Of a stretch of DNA of 64,000 nt, positions 34,436-43,624 are shown in pieces. The DNA is from JAJFFW01 sp965263375 (GTDB lineage Bacteria; Pseudomonadota; Alphaproteobacteria; Caulobacterales; Parvularculaceae), in the NCBI GenBank assembly GCA_965263375.1, contig OZ253669.1, positions 1,054,001-1,118,000 of the forward strand, given 5' to 3'. The notes beneath the pieces are model-generated. The model worked only from the letters and a program-made list of their open reading frames with translations. It made no database searches and was not told the DNA's origin. Each line of letters starts with the position of its first letter. Within the stretch, counting starts at the first letter, position 1. The position numbers were made by a program, and so were the translations under genes.

Positions 34436-35185
34436 TTATTCCAAATGAACGTCAGCATTGCGCCCAGCGATAATAACGCTTGCAGCGTAAGCCTTTTCCG
34501 TTTCCATATTGGTCAAAATGAGAGCGGCCGCGTCGCTGTTCATTTCCGTTAGGAAGCCAGCGGCGAAAGAGGGCTCCATCTGATTGAATATTTCCCCAGC
34601 CTTTGCTGGTTTCATCCGTTCATACAGGCCAGCTAGCTGAGTTATGTCTTCACGCGCCAGTTCTTGCGCATAGTTTAACCGGTCTTCTAGCGCGGCGGTC
34701 GCTGCTTCTAGCGAAGCGATTTTTTCTTCGACGCGTTTTTCAATAATCTCTAGAACACGCTTACGCTCAGCAATAGTCGCTTCGCGCTGATCAAGGGCTT
34801 TGCTACGTTGGCGGATTTCAGCCAGCAGTGCGTTATAGTCCTGGGCTGCGAAAGCTAGAGGGTCATATTTTTCATCATACGCATGCGGCTCTTTTTCAGA
34901 GTAATCGCCATCGCTTTCGTCTTTTTCTTTGTCATAATCAGCCTTTTTGGGCTCAGACTTTTTTTCACTTTTTTCGGTGGTTTTTTCTTTCTGTTTTTTA
35001 TCGCCGTCTTTGTCGCCTTCTTCGTGCTTATCGGTTTTAGTTTCTTTGGAAGCTTCTTCGGTGTTTGTGGTTTCGCTCGTTTGCTCAGTTTCACCAGCCA
35101 TGGCTGCGCTGGCGACATCAGCTATACGCGAGAAGAAGGACGCGGCGAAAATAAAGCCGATAACTAATAGCGGAGTCGGTTTCAC
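34436..35185 (-). CDS. motE: MotE-like flagellar motility protein (MgtE-N domain)
   Basis: A 249-aa protein with an N-terminal signal or membrane segment (~5-28), a Lys/Glu/Asp-rich linker (~30-105), a coiled coil (~115-165) and a C-terminal MgtE-N-like domain (ITQLAGLYERMKPAKAGEIFNQMEPSFAAGFLTEM). This build matches MotE, described in rhizobia as a periplasmic helper of MotC folding and stator function. It lies upstream of motA in one unit, 3 bases after the DUF6468 gene. The low-complexity part is a clean in-frame linker. Confidence 0.8.
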   Translation of the reverse strand: MKPTPLLVIGFIFAASFFSRIADVASAAMAGETEQTSETTNTEEASKETKTDKHEEGDKDGDKKQKEKTTEKSEKKSEPKKADYDKEKDESDGDYSEKEPHAYDEKYDPLAFAAQDYNALLAEIRQRSKALDQREATIAERKRVLEIIEKRVEEKIASLEAATAALEDRLNYAQELAREDITQLAGLYERMKPAKAGEIFNQMEPSFAAGFLTEMNSDAAALILTNMETEKAYAASVIIAGRNADVHLE

Positions 35186-35188
35186 GAA

Positions 35189-35851
35189 TTATGCTCCTAC
35201 AGCTGCCTTTTTCGCGCGAGGCGCAGGGGCCGCAACGTCTTCACTAGGCGCGTCATCTAGCTCCACATATGTGGTTTCATCATCGATTTCGATGAACTCC
35301 ATTGCGCCTTCTTCATCATCCTCAGCAGCTTCTTCAGCTGGGGCTTCTTCCTCTGTTTGAGGGGCGGGGGTGTCATCTCCCAATGTGATAGCACCCTCAT
35401 CTGACGCAGGGGCGGGGATATCGGCGCCAAGGGTGGATATTTGCTGTTTTGCTTGTTCAATCACTTCGAACAATTTGTCTGCTGTTGAATTTGCATCATT
35501 GATAAACGGCGCCAATTTATCCATATAATCCTGGGTGGACGTTTCTGTTTGAGAAACAACATCATCTTTTATATTGATGAGCTGGTCGATCAATTTTTGC
35601 AAAATTTCAGCTTTTTCATCGGCCGACTTAAGGAGGATATCCATATCCGTCTTTGCACTGTCGGCTGATTGTTTGGTTTGTTCCAGGGCGGCTTTCATTT
35701 CTTCAGCAGATTGTGAAAGCGCAACAACGCTAGCCCCAAGACCATCATTAGTTTTGGTCAGCTTCTTTAGGCGCGTACTAAGCGCCCAACAGTAAAAACA
35801 CGCGGCGCCAGAGGCTGCTAGTAATAAAAAATCTGTAACGAGATCCATCAC
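35189..35851 (-). CDS. DUF6468-type membrane-anchored coiled-coil protein
   Basis: A 220-aa protein. It has one N-terminal membrane helix (LVTDFLLLAASGAACFYCWAL) and then a coiled coil (KKLTKTNDGLGASVVALSQSAEEMKAALEQTKQSADSAKTDMD) that matches DUF6468. The tail is very acidic and proline-rich (~150-210). Such proteins occur between fliL and motE in alphaproteobacterial flagellar loci; the function is not established. It overlaps neither neighbour, with gaps of 6 and 3 bases. Confidence 0.7.
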   Translation of the reverse strand: MMDLVTDFLLLAASGAACFYCWALSTRLKKLTKTNDGLGASVVALSQSAEEMKAALEQTKQSADSAKTDMDILLKSADEKAEILQKLIDQLINIKDDVVSQTETSTQDYMDKLAPFINDANSTADKLFEVIEQAKQQISTLGADIPAPASDEGAITLGDDTPAPQTEEEAPAEEAAEDDEEGAMEFIEIDDETTYVELDDAPSEDVAAPAPRAKKAAVGA

Positions 35852-35857
35852 GAGTCC

Positions 35858-36376
35858 TTACGTTAAGACAAAGTCAGTTATTAATACATCGTTTACCGCT
35901 TCTTGGTCGGCGACTATTTGAACACGACGTAACATTTGAGCGCGCAGCCTGTTCATCGATTTTGGATCGGCAAGATCGCTCTCCTCTACAGCGCGTAAGT
36001 AAGTGTTCAATACGTCTCTCAACTTTGGCGCTAACTCTTTAAGTTTTTCTTCATGCTCGCTCGAGGTTTCAAAGGCGATCGATATTTTTAGGTATTTCGA
36101 TTTCGCGCGTGGCCCAAGCGTTACAACCATTGGTTCTAGATTGACAAAAGCGACATCTTCCTCAGCGTAGTAAATATGGTCTTTAATTTCCTTACTTTCT
36201 TCCGGCGCTTTTGCTTGCTTTTCTTCATCGGCTAGAGATTTTTCACCCTCGTCATAACCCTCCTGCATGGCTACGGGCTCACAGGCGGTTTGCTTAGAAG
36301 GGGCCATATACGCCACAGCGAACGCAACGCCGCCGGCGAGGATTGCAGAGATTGCACCAAAGATCATTGACTGCAT
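35858..36376 (-). CDS. fliL: flagellar basal-body-associated protein FliL
   Basis: A 172-aa protein with an N-terminal helix (~3-25), an acidic linker and the canonical FliL domain (VNLEPMVVTLGPRAKSKYLKISIAFETSSE, then LRDVLNTYLRAVEESDLADP, then VNDVLITDFVLT). It is closer to the standard FliL than the copy at 27719. It is the first gene of the long leftward stator and rod unit and is divergent from fliF. Confidence 0.93.
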   Translation of the reverse strand: MQSMIFGAISAILAGGVAFAVAYMAPSKQTACEPVAMQEGYDEGEKSLADEEKQAKAPEESKEIKDHIYYAEEDVAFVNLEPMVVTLGPRAKSKYLKISIAFETSSEHEEKLKELAPKLRDVLNTYLRAVEESDLADPKSMNRLRAQMLRRVQIVADQEAVNDVLITDFVLT

Positions 36377-36575
36377 AGCCTTCCATCCTACTAAAGATCA
36401 TTTGAATGCCGAGACATTTTTAAGCTGTCTCTGTTCCAAATGGTCTTAACGCGTTTTTCCGGGGCGCCGAATTGCGAAAATCCCCTCAAGCTTTCTTTGT
36501 CGCGTCCTCTATCTGTAACCTCCTCTTAATGATCAAATGGTAAATGAAATGACGCGCATGTGAATAAATTGGTTA
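36377..36575. promoter_or_regulatory. divergent promoter region of fliL and fliF units
   Basis: About 200 bp serve two early flagellar operons. A GG-N10-GC pattern (36462-36475, ending TTGC) has the spacing of a sigma-54 -24/-12 element and faces fliF, but the rest of the consensus fits poorly. I list it only as a place to look. Confidence 0.25.
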
Positions 36576-38171
36576 ATGAGCGCGAAGCGGGCGAATGGTA
36601 TGCAAGGTTTGTTGTCGGTATGGTCTTCTTTGTCGTTGTCCAAAAGGATTACGCTCGTCGCGGCGGTGTTAGCGACGATTGGGGCTTTTTCTTTATTAGC
36701 GCGCACCGCGTCCAATCCTAGTATGAAGGTGTTATATGCGGGGCTAGATGGTCGCTCTGCTGGTGAAGTCATTTCTGCATTAGAGCGTTTAAGTATCGAT
36801 TTTGAAGTTCGTGGTGACGCCATTTATGTACCGGCCAGTCATCGTGATGTGGCGCGTATGACGCTTGCCGGTGAAGGATTACCGCAGTCAGGCCAGGCAG
36901 GTTACGAGCTTCTTGATCAGCTTAACGGCTTTTCCACCACATCTGATATGTTTGACGCCACATTCTGGCGCGCTAAAGAGGGCGAGCTTGCAAGAACGAT
37001 TTTATCAACGCCCGGTGTTTCTTCCGCGCGCGTTCATATCGCCCATGAAAGCGGGGGGCCTTTTGCCCGCAGTGTTGCAGAGCCTAATGCGGTCGTAACC
37101 GTTACGATGGGGCGCGGACAATTAGCGCCATCTCAGGCGAAAGCCATTCAATATCTTGTCGGCGCAGCAGTGCCCGGGATGGTGCCTGAGAAAGTCGCGG
37201 TTCTCGATTCTTCACGCGGCGTTATCTTAAGCCCTGGCGATGAAAGTACTAATCCTGCTGAACATGAGGATATTGGCGGTCGCGAGCGTAAGATTGAGAT
37301 GGATATCCTTAATATTCTAGAAGCGCGTGTAGGGGCGGGGAATGCCCGTGTCCAGGTTGCACTTGATATAGACCGTGAGCGTGAGTCAATTTCGGAGCGT
37401 GTGTTTGATCCTGATGGCCGGGTAATTTCTGCTCGTGAGGTGAATGAGGTTACGGAAAGCTCGTCTGGCTCTGGCGGGCAATCTGTTACTGTTGCGAGTA
37501 ACTTACCTGAAGGAGATGACGAAGCGGGGGGCGCAAGATCAAATTCAAATCGTACCGAAACGAGGGAAGTCATTAGCTATGACATGTCCGAAGTACGACG
37601 CGAACGTGAAAAATTGCCTGGATCTATTCGTCGGTTGAGCATTGCGGTGCTCGTCAATGAAGTTGTGGAACAGCCGGAAGGCGCCGACGCTGTGTTAAGA
37701 GAAGCTGGCGAGTTAGATACGCTAAGGGAGTTGGTGGCGCAGGCCGCTGGTTTTGACGAAGCGCGCGGTGATAGTTTAACTATTCAAGCTTTGCCATTCC
37801 GCCCACGAAACAATGAAGGCGTTTTAGTGGAAGCCAATCCATTCGCCTCTTTTATGGGGCGGAATTTGATGTCAATTATACAGCTTAGCGTTCTTGCTAT
37901 TGTAACCCTTATTCTGGGACTGTTCGTTGTTAAGCCTGTTCTTGCCAGTCAACCAGCCGATGGCGGATCACTTCCGCTAGATGATGAGCTTTCATTTGAA
38001 CCGCTAGGTCAATTACCGACTTATGATGAAGCTCAATTGGCGCAAGATGATGATATAGGAGCAGTTGATCCGATTGAAACGCTGCAAGGAATTGCGAGTG
38101 AAAAACCGGAAGAGGCGACCGCTCTGTTAAAAGATTGGCTTGACTCTGAAGCAGCGGAGACAGCGGCATGA
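36576..38171 (+). CDS. fliF: flagellar MS-ring protein FliF
   Basis: A 531-aa protein with two membrane helices (~residues 22-41 and ~430-450). The periplasmic ring-building motifs between them include VLYAGLDGRSAGEVISALE, then AREGELARTILSTPGVSSARVHIA, then PNAVVTVTMGRG. The C-terminal tail binds FliG. It nucleates the whole basal body. The ATG at 36576 has no good ribosome site; ATG 36600 (residue 9) is a plausible alternative. It overlaps fliH by 4 bases. Confidence 0.96.
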   Translation: MSAKRANGMQGLLSVWSSLSLSKRITLVAAVLATIGAFSLLARTASNPSMKVLYAGLDGRSAGEVISALERLSIDFEVRGDAIYVPASHRDVARMTLAGEGLPQSGQAGYELLDQLNGFSTTSDMFDATFWRAKEGELARTILSTPGVSSARVHIAHESGGPFARSVAEPNAVVTVTMGRGQLAPSQAKAIQYLVGAAVPGMVPEKVAVLDSSRGVILSPGDESTNPAEHEDIGGRERKIEMDILNILEARVGAGNARVQVALDIDRERESISERVFDPDGRVISAREVNEVTESSSGSGGQSVTVASNLPEGDDEAGGARSNSNRTETREVISYDMSEVRREREKLPGSIRRLSIAVLVNEVVEQPEGADAVLREAGELDTLRELVAQAAGFDEARGDSLTIQALPFRPRNNEGVLVEANPFASFMGRNLMSIIQLSVLAIVTLILGLFVVKPVLASQPADGGSLPLDDELSFEPLGQLPTYDEAQLAQDDDIGAVDPIETLQGIASEKPEEATALLKDWLDSEAAETAA

Positions 38172-39082
38172 CGGGACTATCGCTCTATTTAGAAAGGTTC
38201 GACCGACCAGCTTCCGCTTATGAATTGAGTGCGCAAGAAGAGCGCATGCGTGAGATTGAAGAGGCGCGCTCGCAAGCTTATCAAGACGGGGTTGAGGCCG
38301 GCCGGGCGCAAGCTGTTGAAGACAGAGAGCAAACCAACGAAACGTTGACGCAAATGTTGGCTTGTTTGGACGCGGAAATAAACAACTTGCCAAGTCGTGT
38401 GCGATCAGAGGTCGCAGAAATGACGGCTAAAATCGCCGCTGCTATTTTCCCATCGTTTGCGGATGAAAATTTAGCCCGGCATTTAATTACCCTTATTGAG
38501 CAGATGGGTGAACCTATTGCGGACACTAAAATTAGAATTAAAACCCCGTCTACATATCATAATAAAGTATCAACACTTTTGGCGGAAGCAGGGTATGAAG
38601 ACAGAGTTAAGGTCGAAGAGGATGAAACAGCAAGCGGACCAATTGCTGACATTATATGGGCCGATGGCGGAATGAAGGTCAATTTTGATGAGGCGATATC
38701 GACAGCCATTGAAGCGCTTAATTCGCAACAAACGCCTTGTGCTAATGAAAGCTTTGGTGCAGAAATAATTATAAATAGTGATGCCGCAAATGAAGAAGAG
38801 TTACCTTCTTTAGGTGATTTTGAGGCTGATGTTCCATCGGGTGCAGAAGAAAATATCGATGAGACTAAGCTTAGCGCTATGCCTGTAATGGAAGACTTGG
38901 CTGACGCTGAGGAGTTATCGTCCGTTGAAGAATTAGACCTTAATTTGGGTGATATCGAAACAATAGATGATGCTGAACCATCTGAGGATGAGTTAGAGAC
39001 CGAAGAAGCTTCACCCATAAATATTGAAATGGCGCCCATTGAAGATTTGGCGTTGGATGACAACGAAGAAGAGGCTATGTGA
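38168..39082 (+). CDS. fliH: FliH-like flagellar export regulator with acidic extension
   Basis: A 304-aa protein. Residues ~20-195 show the FliH build: a charged helix with YQDGVEAGRAQAVED-type Gly spacing, then a compact domain ending DIIWADGGMKVNFDEAISTAIEAL. FliH restrains the FliI ATPase and tethers it to FliN. The last ~105 residues are an unusual, strongly acidic extension (DDAEPSEDELETEEASP). fliN starts 4 bases before its end, and FliN itself has an acidic N-terminus. Confidence 0.82.
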   Translation: MTGLSLYLERFDRPASAYELSAQEERMREIEEARSQAYQDGVEAGRAQAVEDREQTNETLTQMLACLDAEINNLPSRVRSEVAEMTAKIAAAIFPSFADENLARHLITLIEQMGEPIADTKIRIKTPSTYHNKVSTLLAEAGYEDRVKVEEDETASGPIADIIWADGGMKVNFDEAISTAIEALNSQQTPCANESFGAEIIINSDAANEEELPSLGDFEADVPSGAEENIDETKLSAMPVMEDLADAEELSSVEELDLNLGDIETIDDAEPSEDELETEEASPINIEMAPIEDLALDDNEEEAM

Positions 39083-39471
39083 TGAGTGACATGATTGATG
39101 AGCCGGGAAATCTTCCTGACGGCGGCGGGGATGATTTGGTCTTCGCTGAAGAAGAAGGCGCATTAGCGCCGACTGAAGAAAAAGAGTTTGAACGACGCGA
39201 TCAATCGGAAGAAAATAAACTTAAACGGTCTATTTTCAGTGTTCCAATCGAGGTTACCGTTACCGTTGGGACAGCGCGCCCTCTAATCGGTGAATTACTC
39301 GGCATGGGGCGCGATCATCTATTGCCGCTTGATTCTAGCATTGACGATCCCGTTGAATTGCGTGTTAAAGACCGTGTTATTGCGCGAGGCGAGCTTACCC
39401 AAACTGATGAAGATCAGGGGAAACTGGGTATCCGCCTGACAGAGATTATTGAGTTAACGGACCTTACTTAA
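39079..39471 (+). CDS. fliN: flagellar C-ring switch protein FliN
   Basis: A 130-aa protein: an acidic N-terminal ~45 residues (DDLVFAEEEGALAPTEEKE) and a C-terminal SpoA/FliN domain (IEVTVTVGTARPLIGELLGMGRDHLLPLDSSIDDPVEL, then VIARGELTQTDEDQGKLGIRLTEII). It is part of the rotating switch complex and docks FliH. ATG 39079 and ATG 39082 are both possible starts. It overlaps fliP by one base. Confidence 0.95.
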   Translation: MMSDMIDEPGNLPDGGGDDLVFAEEEGALAPTEEKEFERRDQSEENKLKRSIFSVPIEVTVTVGTARPLIGELLGMGRDHLLPLDSSIDDPVELRVKDRVIARGELTQTDEDQGKLGIRLTEIIELTDLT

Positions 39472-40217
39472 TGGCGACTACTCCGCGATATGCTTCTATC
39501 ATTGCTGCTATAGCTGCTTGCTCCGTTCTTTTTTGCGCACCAGCTTTTGCGCAGGAGGCAGGGGGCGCTATCGATGCGGCTGGCGGGCTTAGCGCGCGGG
39601 TTGTTCAGTTATTTATACTAGTGACCGTTTTATCGCTTGCCCCGGGGCTTGCGATGATGATTACCTGCTTGCCTTTTATGGTGATCGTTTTTTCCATACT
39701 GCGTCAAGCGATCGGCCTCCAGCAATCGCCTCCGAATATGTTGATCATGAGTTTGGCGCTATTTTTGACGTATTTTGTTATGGAGCCGGTATTTACGCAG
39801 GCCTGGCAAACTGGCATCCAGCCTTTGCTGGATAATCACATTACGGAAGACCAAGCCTTTGAACGTGCTTTAGCTCCATTTCAAACGTTTATGCTAGAGC
39901 GGGTGTCGCCAGTTGCGATTGAAAGATTGGGCGAAATCGCGCCAAGCGGCCCTGTTACAAAGGCGGAGGATGCGCCGGTTTCTGTTTTGATTCCAGCATT
40001 TATGCTGTCTGAAATTCAGCGTGCATTTGAGGTCGGTTTTGTAATTTTCTTACCATTTTTGATCATTGACTTAATCGTTGCATCGGTACTGATGGCCATG
40101 GGTATGATGATGGTCCCGCCAGCGATTGTATCCTTGCCATTTAAGCTTGCATTTTTTGTTCTAGCAGACGGTTGGGTTGAAATTGCTGGTGCTGTTGTAA
40201 AAGGTTATGGGGTATGA
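39471..40217 (+). CDS. fliP: flagellar export channel protein FliP
   Basis: A 248-aa protein with a signal peptide (~1-27, ending CAPAFAQEA) and four membrane helices. Conserved segments are LSLAPGLAMMITCLPFMVIVFSILRQAIGLQQSPPNML and PAFMLSEIQRAFEVGFVIFLPFLIIDLIVASVLMAMGMMMVPP. It is the core of the FliPQR export channel. It overlaps fliG by 4 bases. Confidence 0.96.
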   Translation: MATTPRYASIIAAIAACSVLFCAPAFAQEAGGAIDAAGGLSARVVQLFILVTVLSLAPGLAMMITCLPFMVIVFSILRQAIGLQQSPPNMLIMSLALFLTYFVMEPVFTQAWQTGIQPLLDNHITEDQAFERALAPFQTFMLERVSPVAIERLGEIAPSGPVTKAEDAPVSVLIPAFMLSEIQRAFEVGFVIFLPFLIIDLIVASVLMAMGMMMVPPAIVSLPFKLAFFVLADGWVEIAGAVVKGYGV

Positions 40218-41329
40218 ACAATCTGCCAATGAATGCTTTGCCTGATCTTGATGAGCCGGGGACGGAGCTTGCTTTGACAAGTGATTTCGACATGGCGCCA
40301 GTTCAGGAAGAGTTGAACCTAAGTCCAGCACAAAAAGCCGCGATTGTTATTGCCGCATTAGGGCCGGAGACGGCCGGGCCGATCGTTCAAGGCATTCCCG
40401 ACAACCAACTAAAATCTTTCGTACGCGCGTTTTCTGAGATTGATACGATCCCGCGCCAAGCTTTAGGTCAAGTAATTGACGAGTTTGTTGACCTTTTAAG
40501 TGGGGATGAAGATGAAATTAGAGGCGGGTTTGAACAGGCGCGCTCTTTGTTAAGCGAATTTAAAGGCGCAGATGAAGCCATGCGTCTGATGGAAGATATT
40601 GGCGCGCCAACTGGACGAGATACATGGCAGCGCCTTGAAGAAGCGAATGATGAAGCGTTGACGGAGTATCTGTCAAAACAACACCCTCAGACGGTGGCCG
40701 TCGTCTTGTCCAAGTTAAATTATGACAAGGGTTCTTTTATATTAGGCTTACTCGACGAGGAAGTTGCACGGGATGTGCTCGTGCGGTTGTCAAAGCCGAT
40801 TTCTGTTGATACCCAAACGCTTGATGTCTTGGCGGATACATTCGAAAGGGAGTTTCTGGGGCCATCAAAGTCATCGAAGAAAGAACGAAATCCCGGACAA
40901 ATGCTTGGCTCAATGATGAACAACCTTTCATCGGAACGCCGGGATGCGTTGGTGGCCCATTTGGCGGAGACCAGCCCAGATATTATGCCTGAAATTCAAA
41001 AGTTCATGCTGACATTTCAGGACTTTGCAACGCGCGTTCCTGCTAATTCCGTTGCTGTTATCATTCGATCAGTTGACGAGGAAATGTTTATTAAGGCGCT
41101 TAAGTTCGGTCGCCAGAATGCTCCTGATGTTGTCGATTTCATCTTGCAAAACATTTCTCAAAGGATGGCCCAGCAATATGAAGAGCAATTAGAAAAGCTA
41201 CAGAAAGTTGCGGTCAACGAAGCTGAAGCTGCTCAACGTGATATTATGGCGGTTGTGCGTAAGCTTGATGAATCTGGTGAGATTAAGCTTAATGAAATCG
41301 TTGTTGAAGGGGGCGAAGAAGACGAGTAA
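40214..41329 (+). CDS. fliG: flagellar motor switch protein FliG
   Basis: A 371-aa C-ring protein. Residues ~35-370 carry the N, middle and C FliG domains: AQKAAIVIAALGPETAGPI, the LSKQHPQTVAVVLSKLNYDKG middle motif, and the torque helix IIRSVDEEMFIKALKFGRQNAPDVVDFILQNISQRMAQQ. It contacts MotA and FliF. In most bacteria fliG follows fliF; here it is last, after fliP. The mixed acidic/hydrophobic N-terminal ~35 residues are extra. Confidence 0.95.
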   Translation: MNNLPMNALPDLDEPGTELALTSDFDMAPVQEELNLSPAQKAAIVIAALGPETAGPIVQGIPDNQLKSFVRAFSEIDTIPRQALGQVIDEFVDLLSGDEDEIRGGFEQARSLLSEFKGADEAMRLMEDIGAPTGRDTWQRLEEANDEALTEYLSKQHPQTVAVVLSKLNYDKGSFILGLLDEEVARDVLVRLSKPISVDTQTLDVLADTFEREFLGPSKSSKKERNPGQMLGSMMNNLSSERRDALVAHLAETSPDIMPEIQKFMLTFQDFATRVPANSVAVIIRSVDEEMFIKALKFGRQNAPDVVDFILQNISQRMAQQYEEQLEKLQKVAVNEAEAAQRDIMAVVRKLDESGEIKLNEIVVEGGEEDE

Positions 41330-41406
41330 CAATCGCCCATAATTTCAGGGCGCCGCTTTATGGGTTAGGCGGCTTTAGAAATTTAAAAATCCTGGCATAG
41401 ATATTT

Positions 41407-41440
41407 AAAAGCTCCGCTATTATTAAAGCGGAGCTTTTTT
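41407..41440. terminator. bidirectional rho-independent terminator between fliG and flgI
   Basis: AAAAGCTCCGCT and AGCGGAGCTTTT form a perfect 12-bp stem around ATTATTAA, with T residues on both strands. It is placed between the convergent fliF-fliG and motB-flgI units and can stop both. Confidence 0.93.
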
Positions 41441-41510
41441 GATATGTTTAAATTTTTTGAGCTATAACTGATGACAGCTATACAAATTTCGTTTTAGCGA
41501 AAGCGCAAGT

Positions 41511-42620
41511 TTATTGCACAACCAGCTCAGCATGCAGCGCGCCCGCAGATTTGATTGATTTTAAGATATCAATCATTTCACGAGGACTGACGCCAAGAGC
41601 GTTGAGGCCGGAAACAAGATCAGCAAGTGTTACATTTTGCTCGATCAGCGCGACCTTACGATCTGCATTGTTATCTATCTCTATATCTGTACGGGGAAGG
41701 ACCACTGTTTCGCCTACGCGAGAAAAGGGGTTGGGTTGCACTGCAAAGGGTGTTTCCTCGATACGAATAGACAAATTGCCCTGTGCAACAGCGACGCTGG
41801 AGATGCGCACATCTGCGCCAAGAACAATGGTGCCTGAACGTTGATCGACCACAATGCGCGCTTTTTGTGCTGGGCGAACTAAAATATTCTCCAGGGCGCT
41901 CATCATGTGGGCTGGCGAAGAATATTGCTCATCAAGCTTCATTTCAACGGCTGAAGAATCCAACATTGTTGCGATTGACTTGCCCGCAGACTGATTAATG
42001 GCCGCCTCTATGCGAGAGGCTGTTGTAAAGTCTGGGGAGCGTAGCGAAAGCCTGACGCTCTTCATGCTTTTAAAATCGAAAGGTAATTCGCGCTCTACGC
42101 GGGCGCCATTAGGCACCATGCCTGAGGTTGGAACCCCTTCGGTTACCGTCGCGGCGTCGCCTTGTGCCGTATACCCGCTAACAATAATTGGCCCTTGGCC
42201 AACGGCATAGATACGCCCATCGGCGGCGTTGAGCGGCGTCATGATCAAGGTGCCGCCTTGTAAGCTTTTAGCATCGCCAATAGCAGATACATTGACATCG
42301 ATTTGCATGCCGGTGCGCGCAAAGGCGGGAAGGGTCGCAGTCACCATAACCGCAGCGACATTATTGGGCCTGAAGTCTTCCCCTTGTACGTTTACGCCAA
42401 GGCGTTCAAGTAAGCTAGAAAGCGCCTCTTCTGTATAGGGTGAATTTCGCAAGCCATCGCCTGTGCCATTAAGGCCGACAACAAGGCCAAATCCGACAAG
42501 GTCGTTTCCGCGTACGCCCTCTATTTCAACAAGATCCTTCAGGCGAACATTCGCGGCCGCAGGAATCGCAAATGTCGCCGTCAGGAGGAGGGTAAGCAGG
42601 GAGTAAAGAAAAGAACGCAT
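41511..42620 (-). CDS. flgI: flagellar P-ring protein FlgI
   Basis: A 369-aa protein with a signal peptide (~1-23, LLLTATFAIPAAA) and the full FlgI pattern: RLKDLVEIEGVRGNDLVGFGLVVGLNGTGDG, then NVAAVMVTATLPAFARTGMQIDVNVSAIGDAKSLQGGTLIMTPL. It forms the peptidoglycan-level ring around the rod. It is last in the flgE-flgK-flgL-flgI unit, 4 bases after flgL. Confidence 0.96.
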   Translation of the reverse strand: MRSFLYSLLTLLLTATFAIPAAANVRLKDLVEIEGVRGNDLVGFGLVVGLNGTGDGLRNSPYTEEALSSLLERLGVNVQGEDFRPNNVAAVMVTATLPAFARTGMQIDVNVSAIGDAKSLQGGTLIMTPLNAADGRIYAVGQGPIIVSGYTAQGDAATVTEGVPTSGMVPNGARVERELPFDFKSMKSVRLSLRSPDFTTASRIEAAINQSAGKSIATMLDSSAVEMKLDEQYSSPAHMMSALENILVRPAQKARIVVDQRSGTIVLGADVRISSVAVAQGNLSIRIEETPFAVQPNPFSRVGETVVLPRTDIEIDNNADRKVALIEQNVTLADLVSGLNALGVSPREMIDILKSIKSAGALHAELVVQ

Positions 42621-42624
42621 AAGA

Positions 42625-43623
42625 TTAAATGTAATTTGATAGGGACAAGCGTGAAATCCGTGCAGTCATCAAATACGCGGATTCAAGCTGTGTTTCTAAA
42701 AGTTGCAGTTGCGTCGCCGCTTCGTATGGGTCACGAGCTGTTCGCTCATTATAAAGATTGGTCAGAATAATTTCTTCTGCATCATAACGATCTTTAATGC
42801 GTGAGATCTGACCTTCACTCGCGCCAATTACGGCCTGTTCAGCGATGATGTTTGTATTGGCGGTAACGGACAATGCGGCTGCGTCTTGTAAGACTTGTCG
42901 GCGCTCAGTCTCGCCGCCAGCTACAATTGCATCTTTACTGGCGAGAACGGCAAGTCCGCGCAACAGATCTTTGATAGGCTGCTCGTCTGCACGAACGCTG
43001 ACATCAAGGCGAATGCCCGGCGATATTTCAATACCGGGAGCATTATTGACGCCGCCTTGATAAATATTGGTCGCATAGCCGCCAGCGGGATCGTTAAAGT
43101 AAGTGTCAAGCGCAGCGTTAATGGTCGCCGCATCCGGGCCAGCCGTTAATATTGCTTGTACATCTGCGATAAGGGTTTCAACGCTAGCAAGTGGGGGTTG
43201 GTTGGTAACGTCTCCGCCAAATACACTTCGGCCTTCAAAACTTGTGTTTAAGCCGCTAAACGCTGAGGCCAGTGCGATCCGTGATTCATTGGTCAACGTA
43301 TTAACAGCAAATTCGTCTTCTTGGCCAAGGGCGGAGAAAATACCTGTGGCGATCCGGGAAGTGTCTGCGCCAATATTACCGAGAACGGATTGAATCCGGG
43401 TAATACGGTTTTCTGCTTGCGTTAGAGTGCTTTGATACCCTTGAACATCATTAATCGCTTTGCGAAGCAGATGAACAGAGCCAATATCGCCGTTCACAGC
43501 TTCTTTCAGGTTTTCTATTCGTCCGGTAACCGCTTCGGTGCGGGCAACGTCTGCATCACTTTTCACTTTGTTAATATTACGCGAAAGCGAAGTTGTGGCC
43601 AATAGGTCTGGAACCGCAGTCAT
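42625..43623 (-). CDS. flgL: hook-filament junction protein FlgL
   Basis: A 332-aa flagellin-like junction protein. The C-terminal flagellin-type helix reads EIILTNLYNERTARDPYEAATQLQLLETQLESAYLMTARISRLSLSNYI. The middle matches FlgL (FSGLNTSFEGRSVFGGDVTNQPPL). It joins FlgK to the filament. It lies one base after flgK. Confidence 0.92.
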   Translation of the reverse strand: MTAVPDLLATTSLSRNINKVKSDADVARTEAVTGRIENLKEAVNGDIGSVHLLRKAINDVQGYQSTLTQAENRITRIQSVLGNIGADTSRIATGIFSALGQEDEFAVNTLTNESRIALASAFSGLNTSFEGRSVFGGDVTNQPPLASVETLIADVQAILTAGPDAATINAALDTYFNDPAGGYATNIYQGGVNNAPGIEISPGIRLDVSVRADEQPIKDLLRGLAVLASKDAIVAGGETERRQVLQDAAALSVTANTNIIAEQAVIGASEGQISRIKDRYDAEEIILTNLYNERTARDPYEAATQLQLLETQLESAYLMTARISRLSLSNYI

Positions 43624-43624
43624 A

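Noticed and set aside
36461..36475. Sigma-54 promoter before fliF
   Set aside because: The GG-N10-GC spacing fits, but the other consensus bases do not; listed only as a place to look.
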